This document shows, piece after piece, positions 25,231 to 32,597 of a stretch of DNA of 40,904 nt. How positions within the stretch are numbered: position 1 is the first letter of the stretch; each line of letters starts with the position of its first letter. The stretch lies in contig WRKF01000183.1 of assembly GCA_009778165.1 (NCBI GenBank), positions 1 to 40,904 on the forward strand, in the 5' to 3' direction. Position numbers and translations under genes: made by a program. Source of the stretch: Defluviitaleaceae bacterium (GTDB lineage: Bacteria; Bacillota; Clostridia; Lachnospirales; UBA5962). The notes under the pieces were generated by a model. That model did no database searches and was not told where the DNA came from. It was given only the letters and a program-made list of their open reading frames with translations.

Positions 25231-26025
25231 CTACGGTTGTTTGCCAATATAGGCTAATATGCCACCGTCTACATATAATATGTGTCCATTAACAAAGTTA
25301 GAAGCGTCGGAAGCTAAGAAAACAGCAGGCCCTTGCAAATCTTCTGTTGTACCCCAGCGGGCAGCAGGAGTTTTTGCTATAATAAATTGGTCGAATGGGT
25401 GGCGACTGCCGTCTGCTTGTGGTTCCCGCAGTGGTGCTGTTTGCGGTGTGGCAATATAACCCGGTCCAAGACCATTGCACTGTATGTTTGCTTCTCCAAA
25501 CTCGGAGCAGATGTTTCTTGTGAGCATTTTTAGCCCGCCTTTTGCAGCAGCATAAGCAGAAACTGTTTCGCGGCCTAGCTCACTCATCATAGAGCATATG
25601 TTAATTATTTTGCCGTGTCCTTTTTCTAACATTCCCGGTATAACTGCCTGGGATACAATAAAGGGTCCGTTCAAATCCACGTCTATAACTTGTCTGAAAT
25701 CTTCTACAGACATATCTAGCATTGGAATACGTTTTATAATACCGGCGTTATTTACAAGTATGTCTATAATGCCAACTTCATTGCGGATTTTTTCCACTTT
25801 TTCTTTTGTCGTAACCGCATCGGTTACGTCAAAAACATAGCCATGGGCGGTTATCCCTTTTTCTTTATAGGCGGCAATGCCTTTGTCTACCGCTTCTTGG
25901 TTAAGATCGTTAAATACAATTGTAGCTCCCGCACCGTGCAATGCCTCTGCAATTGCGAAACCTATACCATAAGATCCCCCTGTAACAAGGGCAATCTTTC
26001 CATCCAGCTTAAACATGTTTTTCAT
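25231..26025 (-). CDS. kduD: 2-dehydro-3-deoxy-D-gluconate 5-dehydrogenase KduD
   Basis: Short-chain dehydrogenase that reduces 2,5-diketo-3-deoxygluconate to 2-keto-3-deoxygluconate. 264 residues. It shows the cofactor motif TGGSYGIG near residue 15, NNAG near 92, catalytic serine in ICSMMSELG and the YAAAK catalytic pair near 158-162, then GPGYIATPQTAPLR. The adjacent kduI gene (13-base gap) strongly supports KduD over gluconate 5-dehydrogenase. GGAGG lies 5-6 bases before ATG 26025. A second ATG three codons in is possible but less well spaced. Confidence 0.93.
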   Translation of the reverse strand: MKNMFKLDGKIALVTGGSYGIGFAIAEALHGAGATIVFNDLNQEAVDKGIAAYKEKGITAHGYVFDVTDAVTTKEKVEKIRNEVGIIDILVNNAGIIKRIPMLDMSVEDFRQVIDVDLNGPFIVSQAVIPGMLEKGHGKIINICSMMSELGRETVSAYAAAKGGLKMLTRNICSEFGEANIQCNGLGPGYIATPQTAPLREPQADGSRHPFDQFIIAKTPAARWGTTEDLQGPAVFLASDASNFVNGHILYVDGGILAYIGKQP

Positions 26026-26038
26026 TTTTTCCTCCCTA

Positions 26039-26875
26039 TTATCTTAGATCATCCATGTCCACAAAGTCCATGTCTGTAAAAGTTATATTTTCGCCGCACA
26101 TGCCCCATATAAAGGTGTAGCGTCCCGTTCCTGCCCCGCTGTGTATAGACCAGCTAGGAGATATTACAGCTTGCTCATTACCCACAACCAAATGCCTTGT
26201 TTCCGTTGGCTGCCCCATCAAATGAATAACTTTTGTTTTGTCTTCCATATCGAAGTACATATAAACTTCCATGCGGCGTTCGTGAGTGTGGGACGGCATG
26301 GTGTTCCAAACAGAACCGGTGTCAAGTATAGTCATTCCCATGCTAAGCTGACAGCTGTCAACCACATCCGGGTGTATATATTGGTTTATGGTGCGTTTGT
26401 TTGATGTTTCATCGCTACCCAAATGTACTTTATTTGCGTTTTCTAGCGTTATTAATTTTGTTGGATAAGGGTGGTGTGCAGGCACAGAGTTAAAATAAAA
26501 CTTTGCCGGGTTAGCCTTATCGCTAGATTTAAAGGAAGCGTTTTTAACGCCCTTTCCAATGTATAAGCAGTCTTTGTTATTTAGTGTGTATTCTGACCCA
26601 TCTATTACTGCAACACCGGGACCCCCAATATTAATTATCCCTCCTTCTCTTCTTTCAAAGAAAGTGTCGGAACCTGTTTCTTTTCCTCCCACAAGAGACA
26701 ATTCTTTTTCTATGGGCATTATACCACCCACTATTATTCTGTCAATGTGGGAATAAGTAAAACTGAGTGTGTCCGGGGTAAAAACTTTTTCTATCAAAAA
26801 TTTTTCTCTGAGCTGCTCTGTGTTATATGTTTTTATTTCCTCCGGGTGGTTTCCGTAACGTATATTTAGTTTCAT
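26039..26875 (-). CDS. kduI: 5-keto-4-deoxyuronate isomerase KduI
   Basis: Isomerises 5-keto-4-deoxyuronate, the product of unsaturated galacturonate, to 2,5-diketo-3-deoxygluconate. 278 residues, cupin fold. The zinc ligands fit MPSHTHERRMEVYMYFDM (two His and one Glu, near residues 196-204) and the later His in WSIHSGAGTGRYTFIWG. Also visible are IMPIEKELSLVGGKE and ERREGGIINIGGPG. The preceding GH105 enzyme would feed it unsaturated galacturonate. It is separated by 28 bases from the TIM-barrel gene upstream. Its presence confirms that the imported sugars are lyase products. Confidence 0.96.
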   Translation of the reverse strand: MKLNIRYGNHPEEIKTYNTEQLREKFLIEKVFTPDTLSFTYSHIDRIIVGGIMPIEKELSLVGGKETGSDTFFERREGGIINIGGPGVAVIDGSEYTLNNKDCLYIGKGVKNASFKSSDKANPAKFYFNSVPAHHPYPTKLITLENANKVHLGSDETSNKRTINQYIHPDVVDSCQLSMGMTILDTGSVWNTMPSHTHERRMEVYMYFDMEDKTKVIHLMGQPTETRHLVVGNEQAVISPSWSIHSGAGTGRYTFIWGMCGENITFTDMDFVDMDDLR

Positions 26876-26903
26876 TGTGAAAAATCTCCTTTTTTGATAT
26901 TTT

Positions 26904-27725
26904 TTATGGTTTTTTATGATATGTTATGATTTTTTCTATTGCGTCCCTGTCTTCTTTGTAGCTGTCCATTTTTACATCTTCTCGTAGCAAATTAACGGAC
27001 GGCAGAAAATCCATTATAAACCGATAATTTATAATCCCCCGACCTATATTTGCCCAGGTTTTTTCGCCATTTGCAATTATTGTGTCTTTAACGTGCAAAA
27101 CGACGATACGATCGCTAAACAAATCAAACATTTCCTTGTATATTTCTTCTTGCCTGTGTGCTGTTTCAGGCAAAAGCATATTAAATGGGTCAAAAATTAT
27201 TTTTAGCCTTTTTGAACCAACTTCATCTATTAGCCTTTTAGTAAGGATAGGGGTGTTTAAAGTGTGGTCTGCTACAGGCTCTATACCTATGTTTACCTCA
27301 TGTTTTTCTGCTGTTTCTGCCATTCGCAACACACTGTCCTTAAGTAGCTGATAGGCTTTTTCTCTTTCTTTTTCCGGGGTGGTTGGGTGCATATGGGTCG
27401 TTTCGGTACCCACAACACTAACATCTAACGTCTTTGCATAAGCAAGGTGGTTTTGAAAAATCGCTACATTTGATAACCGCAAATCTTTGTCGGAAACAGA
27501 AGGTTCTATGTAACAACCTAACACCGTTATATCAAGTTGATTTTTTTCAAAACTGTTAAAAACCTGCTCCAAGTGTCGGTCAGTTATATCAGCAAAGCTA
27601 TTTATACCCTCTATTGCTTTTGCGAGTGCAAGCTGAACACAGTCAAAACCCGCCTCTTTTATAATCTTCGGCAAATCTTCAACAGAATGGCGACCAAAAT
27701 CGTGAGCTCTAACCCCTATTTTCAT
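26904..27725 (-). CDS. Sugar-phosphate isomerase/epimerase-like TIM-barrel protein
   Basis: 273 residues, xylose-isomerase-like TIM barrel (AP endonuclease 2 fold). Metal-ligand style motifs are visible: GIEPVADHTL near residue 153 (Glu), KIIFDPFNML near 182 (Asp), VVLHVKDT near 213 (His and Asp) and an early TETTHMHPTT. No signal peptide. The gene overlaps the GH105 end by 17 bases and has AAGGAG 7 bases before its ATG, so it is coupled to the uronate operon. The specific reaction is unknown; an isomerase or epimerase step on a uronate or keto-sugar, possibly filling the missing uronate isomerase role, is only a hypothesis from position. Confidence 0.85.
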   Translation of the reverse strand: MKIGVRAHDFGRHSVEDLPKIIKEAGFDCVQLALAKAIEGINSFADITDRHLEQVFNSFEKNQLDITVLGCYIEPSVSDKDLRLSNVAIFQNHLAYAKTLDVSVVGTETTHMHPTTPEKEREKAYQLLKDSVLRMAETAEKHEVNIGIEPVADHTLNTPILTKRLIDEVGSKRLKIIFDPFNMLLPETAHRQEEIYKEMFDLFSDRIVVLHVKDTIIANGEKTWANIGRGIINYRFIMDFLPSVNLLREDVKMDSYKEDRDAIEKIITYHKKP

Positions 27726-28866
27726 TACCCTGCTCCTTTCTCAAAACTTCGGTATAGGCAAACAAGAAGGGTGCAACACCTTTTGCATCGTTGTTCACTT
27801 TTGGTTCAGATATGTAATATTCATAAGTGCCGTCACGCTCTTTGTAACTGCCCTTTCCGGGCATACCACCAAGCCCCGCCACCAGACAAATATCCTTTAA
27901 TATAAACTGTTCCGGTTCAAGTTTATGCTCTACAATAGCATCAAAAATTTCTTTTCCATGGTCGTAATAATAAATCGGCAAATAGCCTAATCTTGCCCCT
28001 TTCATGAGAGAGTAGGCAATCGCACAGCTTCCGCTTGTTTCCAAATAATTGCCCTCTTTACCGCCCATATTTGTAACTTGGTAATACAATTTTGTATCGG
28101 GGTCTTGAAACTTTTGCAGGGCATCTAACAGAGCTTTAAAATAGCTTTGCAGAGTTTCGTATTCATAAAAAAACTGCTCATCCAACTTTTCCAGTGTATC
28201 CACAAGAGCCATGGCATACCAACCCATAGAGCGAGTCCAAAAGTTTTTGCTAAGCCCCGTTGTTTTGTCCGCCCAAAACATTTGCCGAGATTCGTCGTAA
28301 CCATGGTAAAACAAACCGGTGGTATTATCTCGCATTATATCTTGCACATTTTTAAACTGGGCAAAAATGTCTTTATAATTCGCCTTGTTGTTAAATGTCA
28401 TTTCATATTCCATAAAAAACGGCTGCACCATATATAAACCATCTAACCATACTTGGTTTGGGTATATTTTTTTGTGCCAAAAATTCCCCGCCTTTATTCT
28501 GGGATGGGTAACTACTTGAGAATAAATAAGCTCTATTGCCTTTTTGTACTTATCTTCTTTGCACAGCTTGTACAGATCAAAAAGCACTTTTCCTTCGTTT
28601 ACGTTGTCGCAGTTGTACTCATCCACTTTATAGCCAAGTATTTCCCCTTTTTCATTCACATAAAAATCTATGAAATTTTTTGCGAAAGCAAGGTATCGGT
28701 CATTTTTTGTGGCATAATACATATCCAGCACAGCCTTTATCATACAGCCGTCTATATAGTTCCATTTCGGAGCAATATTTTCCAAAATATGCTCTATATT
28801 CCAAGCGGGTTTTGCAGGTGTGCTTTCATCAAGCAAATTATCAAAAAAAGTTATTATTTTTTGCAT
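27709..28866 (-). CDS. GH105 unsaturated rhamnogalacturonyl/galacturonyl hydrolase (YteR/YesR type)
   Basis: Removes the 4,5-unsaturated uronate left by lyases from oligosaccharide ends, inside the cell. 385 residues, (alpha/alpha)6 barrel, no signal peptide. Visible family motifs: WNYIDGCMIKAVLDMY, VDEYNCDNVNEGKVLFDLYK near residue 90, VWLDGLYMVQPFFMEYE near 145, and NFWTRSMGWYAMALVDTLEK near 215, which carry the aspartate and aromatic residues of the active site. ATG 28866 was chosen (GGGAGAGG 5 bases upstream) rather than the TTG at 28881. The start overlaps the GH28 stop by 13 bases and its end overlaps the TIM-barrel gene, so translation is coupled. Confidence 0.93.
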   Translation of the reverse strand: MQKIITFFDNLLDESTPAKPAWNIEHILENIAPKWNYIDGCMIKAVLDMYYATKNDRYLAFAKNFIDFYVNEKGEILGYKVDEYNCDNVNEGKVLFDLYKLCKEDKYKKAIELIYSQVVTHPRIKAGNFWHKKIYPNQVWLDGLYMVQPFFMEYEMTFNNKANYKDIFAQFKNVQDIMRDNTTGLFYHGYDESRQMFWADKTTGLSKNFWTRSMGWYAMALVDTLEKLDEQFFYEYETLQSYFKALLDALQKFQDPDTKLYYQVTNMGGKEGNYLETSGSCAIAYSLMKGARLGYLPIYYYDHGKEIFDAIVEHKLEPEQFILKDICLVAGLGGMPGKGSYKERDGTYEYYISEPKVNNDAKGVAPFLFAYTEVLRKEQGNENRG

Positions 28867-30302
28867 ATAGACCTCTCCCAATCAACTTCGGCATTTTCTG
28901 TATACACATCCAAAGGCTGTGATGGCTCAAAACCATCCATCATGGCAGGAGATTCTACCACTCTTTCCTTTGCAAAAGTAAATGTGCAGTCTATTATAGC
29001 TACACCGGTTACAATGTTTTCCGGCAGACCATAAATGAATACTGCGGTGCCTGTTACATTTGTCGCAGTTACGTTTTTTAGGGTTATATTTTTTATGGTT
29101 GGTGTAAGGTTATCAGCAACCGCTATATCTTTGTTGCTCACATAGTCGCTCTTGCCGTCCGGATCGCAAAAATAAAACATATTCACAACAAAGCAATGTC
29201 GCACACCCTCCATTTGTATGTTTGTAAAATTAATATTGTTTACGATAGCTAAGGGACCGCGGCCTCGTCTTGTTTTTATCCGCAACCCCCTATCGGTATT
29301 TACAAACAAGCATTGCGAAACATCTATATTTTGCACACCACAAGACATTTCAGAGCCAATAACAACAGCACCGTGTCCTTTTTCCATAAAGCAATTGCGT
29401 ATAACAATTTTTTGGGTTGGTTGTTGGTGGGCGACACTCATATAGTATTTGCCGGCTTTTAAGGCAATGCAGTCATCCCCAACACTAAAATGACAACCTA
29501 CAATTTCTACATTTGTGCAACTCTCCGGATTGATTCCGTCTGTGTTTGGAGAGTCTTGTTCACTTTCTAATTTAACACATCTAAAGGCAATATAATCACA
29601 ATAAAGCGGATGTATATTCCAAGAGGCAGAGTTGCGGCTTGTTATTCCGGTTATAGTAATATTTCGGCAAAATGCCAAAACAATGTTTTTGGGTCTAAAT
29701 GCTTTGTTTTTCATTTTTGGGTTTTCCCAAAAACCGCCTATATCCCCATTACCGTCTATTACCCCTTGACCATATATATTTACATTATCCACATTTTTTC
29801 CGTAAATCACACTGGAGTAACAGTCAAGTGGGTGTCCTTCCCAAGATGCGTTTATCTCTTTTCGGCTATGATTGTAGCTTTTTTGGTAGCCTTTTATGAT
29901 AGCTAACCGCTCCCTGTCCGTGCTTTGTTTTATTATTGCCCCTTTTGCCAAATAGATATCCACATGCGATTTTAGCAGAATCTGATCCACTATATATTCC
30001 CCTGCAGGTACATACACGACAGAACCTACAGGGGCACTGTATATTGCCATATTTATGGAACCGTTATAGTCAGCTACATTTATCAAATATGACACAGGTA
30101 GAGTTTTAACAAAAAATTGTGTATCCCCTGCTTCTATTTCATACTTTGTAGAGGGTTTTAAATCAAATATTGCCACCACGTTTTTGTTTGTTTTTGCATA
30201 AAAACAGCCGTTTATATAAATCTCATATTCTTTTGTAAAATAGCAGTCTGTGTTATCCATTTCAAAAACAAAACCAAAAGCTGTTGTTTGTAGTATTTTC
30301 AT
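28854..30302 (-). CDS. GH28 polygalacturonase/rhamnogalacturonase-type glycosidase, cytoplasmic
   Basis: Inverting hydrolase of galacturonide bonds, 482 residues, right-handed parallel beta-helix. N-terminal FN3-like segment (YEIYINGCFYAK, LKPSTKYEIEAGDTQFFV), then the four family motifs in order: NTDGINPESC, VGDDCIALKAGK (the DD pair), GHGAVVIGSEM and RGLRIKTRRGRG. No signal peptide, unlike secreted pectinases, so it acts on imported oligomers, probably exo. ATG 30302 overlaps the RDD gene stop as ATGA. The start has only a weak site (AAGGGTG) upstream, so it probably relies on coupling to the RDD gene. The 3' end overlaps GH105. Confidence 0.93.
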   Translation of the reverse strand: MKILQTTAFGFVFEMDNTDCYFTKEYEIYINGCFYAKTNKNVVAIFDLKPSTKYEIEAGDTQFFVKTLPVSYLINVADYNGSINMAIYSAPVGSVVYVPAGEYIVDQILLKSHVDIYLAKGAIIKQSTDRERLAIIKGYQKSYNHSRKEINASWEGHPLDCYSSVIYGKNVDNVNIYGQGVIDGNGDIGGFWENPKMKNKAFRPKNIVLAFCRNITITGITSRNSASWNIHPLYCDYIAFRCVKLESEQDSPNTDGINPESCTNVEIVGCHFSVGDDCIALKAGKYYMSVAHQQPTQKIVIRNCFMEKGHGAVVIGSEMSCGVQNIDVSQCLFVNTDRGLRIKTRRGRGPLAIVNNINFTNIQMEGVRHCFVVNMFYFCDPDGKSDYVSNKDIAVADNLTPTIKNITLKNVTATNVTGTAVFIYGLPENIVTGVAIIDCTFTFAKERVVESPAMMDGFEPSQPLDVYTENAEVDWERSICKK

Positions 30303-30682
30303 ATTCTTTTCACCCTTGTTTCTGTCATTACTTCGTGGGGACCTATTTTGCCGAAAAGCACCGGTATACATATTAGGTAACAAGACATTACCTTTGCTAT
30401 AACTTCTCTGTGAAAAACAACAAAAGGGGTGATTGCTCTACCCTCATTGGTAGACACAATATGTAGCCCGAAAAAGGCTTTTCCTATAGTTTGCCCCACT
30501 TTCATAAAAGGGTACTGCAACAGAGAAGGTACAGCGATTGCGACTACCAAAAGAGCCACAACCGACACCGCTGATTCCTCACCCAAAATAGGCACCGCAA
30601 AAACGAAAAAACCGATAATAACGATAAAAAACACCAGTATGTCAACAATAGTGGCAAGCATACGCATTATTACAAGTATCAT
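30299..30682 (-). CDS. RDD-family membrane protein
   Basis: 127 residues with three hydrophobic membrane segments (about residues 8-32, 40-57 and 95-110). The RDD features are the Arg and Asp in RMLATIVDILVFFIV and the later GQTIGKAFFGLHIVS. The gene starts in the TAATG overlap with the permease stop and ends in an ATGA overlap with GH28, so it is translationally embedded between transporter and enzyme genes. RDD proteins are poorly understood; some are proposed ion transporters. A role in oligosaccharide import, proton or sodium balance, or placing GH28 near the importer is speculation from position. Confidence 0.85.
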   Translation of the reverse strand: MILVIMRMLATIVDILVFFIVIIGFFVFAVPILGEESAVSVVALLVVAIAVPSLLQYPFMKVGQTIGKAFFGLHIVSTNEGRAITPFVVFHREVIAKVMSCYLICIPVLFGKIGPHEVMTETRVKRI

Positions 30683-31545
30683 TATTCTTTTCCACCACTA
30701 CTAGTTATGCTTTGTACAAAGTAGCGAGAGCAAGCGAAGAATATAGCTATTGTTGGCAGCAATCCCAATGTGGCTGCTGCAAGTACCCGTCCAATTTGCA
30801 CCAGTTCTGTAGGGTCAATCAAAACAGAAAGAGCGAGTGATAGTGGTCTGTTATCGGCACCTGTAAGGTAAATGAGGGGCCCTAAAAAGTCGTTCATACC
30901 CCACATGAATGTTAGTAGCCCAACAGATATTAAAATTGGCTTTAGCACCGGAACAAGGATATACCATAACGTTTGTAACACGTTACAGCCGTCTATTGCG
31001 GCAGCTTCGTCCAATTCCCTGGGGATTGTACGCATAAACTGTATTATCATAAATACAAAAAATGAATTAACTGCAAAAGCATCTTGTATCCAAAGAGATG
31101 TAAAAGTGTTGAGCAAGTTTAGATCTCTCATGATTACAAAAACAGGTATTCTAAAGGCTACTTCCGGCATTAGCAATGTGGCAATAACTATTGTAAAAAA
31201 AAGTTTTTTGAAACGGAAGTTGAAACGTCCTATCGCATATGCCGTTACAGTACAAGAGATAATTGTGAAAATAACCCTGGGGATTAAAAACCTAAGGGTG
31301 TTTAAATAGTAAAACAATATGGTGTTGTTGGCAGAAAGCTGCCATGCGTTTGGAAAGTGGTCAAGAACGATATTGTCCAATGGCGGCAATATGTTGAAAT
31401 TCCCAAAAATGTCGGCATTTTCTTTAAAAGCTCCCCCAACCATCCATAGGATAGGGTACAATAAAATAAAACCGATAAATATTAATATTGAGTACCTTAT
31501 AACTGCATTGATTTGTGATCTTTTGATTTTAGGCTGTTTTGTCAT
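30682..31545 (-). CDS. ABC sugar importer 2, permease (MalG/LplC type)
   Basis: 287 residues with six membrane segments; starts after a basic N-terminus with YSILIFIGFILLYPILWMVG. The EAA loop is RELDEAAAIDGCNVLQTLW near residues 176-195, and the ending RYFVQSITSSGGKE is typical. The ribosome binding site AGGGGGAG precedes the ATG. It lies 15 bases after the partner permease and overlaps the RDD gene by one base. Within it, at 30974-30987, is a TGTAAC/GTTACA palindrome resembling the operator at the operon promoter. ATPase not encoded here. Confidence 0.93.
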   Translation of the reverse strand: MTKQPKIKRSQINAVIRYSILIFIGFILLYPILWMVGGAFKENADIFGNFNILPPLDNIVLDHFPNAWQLSANNTILFYYLNTLRFLIPRVIFTIISCTVTAYAIGRFNFRFKKLFFTIVIATLLMPEVAFRIPVFVIMRDLNLLNTFTSLWIQDAFAVNSFFVFMIIQFMRTIPRELDEAAAIDGCNVLQTLWYILVPVLKPILISVGLLTFMWGMNDFLGPLIYLTGADNRPLSLALSVLIDPTELVQIGRVLAAATLGLLPTIAIFFACSRYFVQSITSSGGKE

Positions 31546-31560
31546 GCTCTCCCCCTTTTA

Positions 31561-32451
31561 TTAATCATTGTAGTGTACCCAAGATTTTTGTGTGGCAAAG
31601 ATTATAGCACTTATGGACCCTATACCTAACAACAGTACCATAGTTAAAGCAGCCGCATATCCCAAACTAACCATGGGAAAAGCATGAAGATAGATTCGTA
31701 AGTTCAAAAACATTGTGGCATTTAGTGGTCCACCTTGGTTAGTTATAAGAAATGGTGCGTTAAACTCTTGAAAATGGCGCAACAACACATTCATTGTGTT
31801 GAACAATATAACCGGCGTTATTATTGGTAATGTTATTGTGAAAAGCTGTCTTGTTTTTGAAGCACCATCTATGGATGCAGCCTCATATAGACTGGGAGAA
31901 ACATTTTGCAGTGCCGCTAAAAATATGAGCATAACAGAGCCAAACTGCCATGCCGAAAGGAGTATTATGGTGAAAGGTGCAAAAGTTGGGTTCATTATCC
32001 AGTTAATTGGACTTCCACCAAAGGCAACTATAACTGAGTTTACAGGACCTTGTGGATCAAACATGCTTCTCCATAAGATAGACACAGCCACATTGCCACC
32101 CAAAATAGAAGGGATATAGTATGCTGTTCTAAAAAAATTTACGCCCCTTAGTTTGAAGTTAAGGATAGAAGCAATAAACAGAGCCATTATCAAAACCAAA
32201 GGTGTACCCACAAGAACATATTGCAATGTAGCTCGCACAGATGGCCAAAAAACAGGGTCTTGGGTAAACATGAAGATATAGTTTTGAAGCCCTATGAATA
32301 TGGGGGCTCCCATAGGGTGAAACTCTGTAAAGCTATAGTAAAATTGAAGCCCCATAGCAAAAAGCCTAAACACAGAAATGCCGATAAACCAAGGTATTAG
32401 TAATAAATATGGTGCAGGTATACGTCTTAGAATTTTCATTATTGTTTTCAT
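31561..32451 (-). CDS. ABC sugar importer 2, permease (MalF/LplB type)
   Basis: 296 residues from ATG 32451. Membrane segments begin at YLLLIPWFIGISVFRLFAMG. EAA loop: SLYEAASIDGASKTRQLFTITLP near residues 190-212. The open frame continues to 32520, but that would put the start inside the hairpin at 32492-32524; 32451 has only a weak GGGAAAC upstream, and 32439 (MKILRR) is a second option. It pairs with the next permease to form the importer for pectin-derived oligosaccharides. Similar in plan to Bacillus LplB. Confidence 0.92.
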   Translation of the reverse strand: MKTIMKILRRIPAPYLLLIPWFIGISVFRLFAMGLQFYYSFTEFHPMGAPIFIGLQNYIFMFTQDPVFWPSVRATLQYVLVGTPLVLIMALFIASILNFKLRGVNFFRTAYYIPSILGGNVAVSILWRSMFDPQGPVNSVIVAFGGSPINWIMNPTFAPFTIILLSAWQFGSVMLIFLAALQNVSPSLYEAASIDGASKTRQLFTITLPIITPVILFNTMNVLLRHFQEFNAPFLITNQGGPLNATMFLNLRIYLHAFPMVSLGYAAALTMVLLLGIGSISAIIFATQKSWVHYND

Positions 32452-32491
32452 AAGTTTCCCATTCGTATAATATAGTTGTTTAACCTTAAAA

Positions 32492-32524
32492 GGGCGTGTT
32501 GGCTTTTGATTTTTCAACACGCCC
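32492..32524. terminator. Hairpin between binding protein 2 and its permeases
   Basis: Perfect 10-base arms GGGCGTGTTG (32492-32501) and CAACACGCCC (32515-32524), 13-base loop; on the minus strand TTTT follows. Same position as the hairpin after binding protein 1 (11904-11933), so probably a partial terminator that keeps binding protein in excess. The GGGCGTGT core is shared with the hairpin at 23713-23761. Confidence 0.7.
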
Positions 32525-32597
32525 CTTACATTTAACCGAAATTAGTCATATCTAATTTTTTAGGTCTTTAGGTTTTAAATAGAGCCTTTAATACAGC

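Noticed and set aside
26984-26994. AGCAAATTAAC match to the repeat family
   Set aside because: It lies inside the TIM-barrel coding sequence without a second arm, so it is probably chance.
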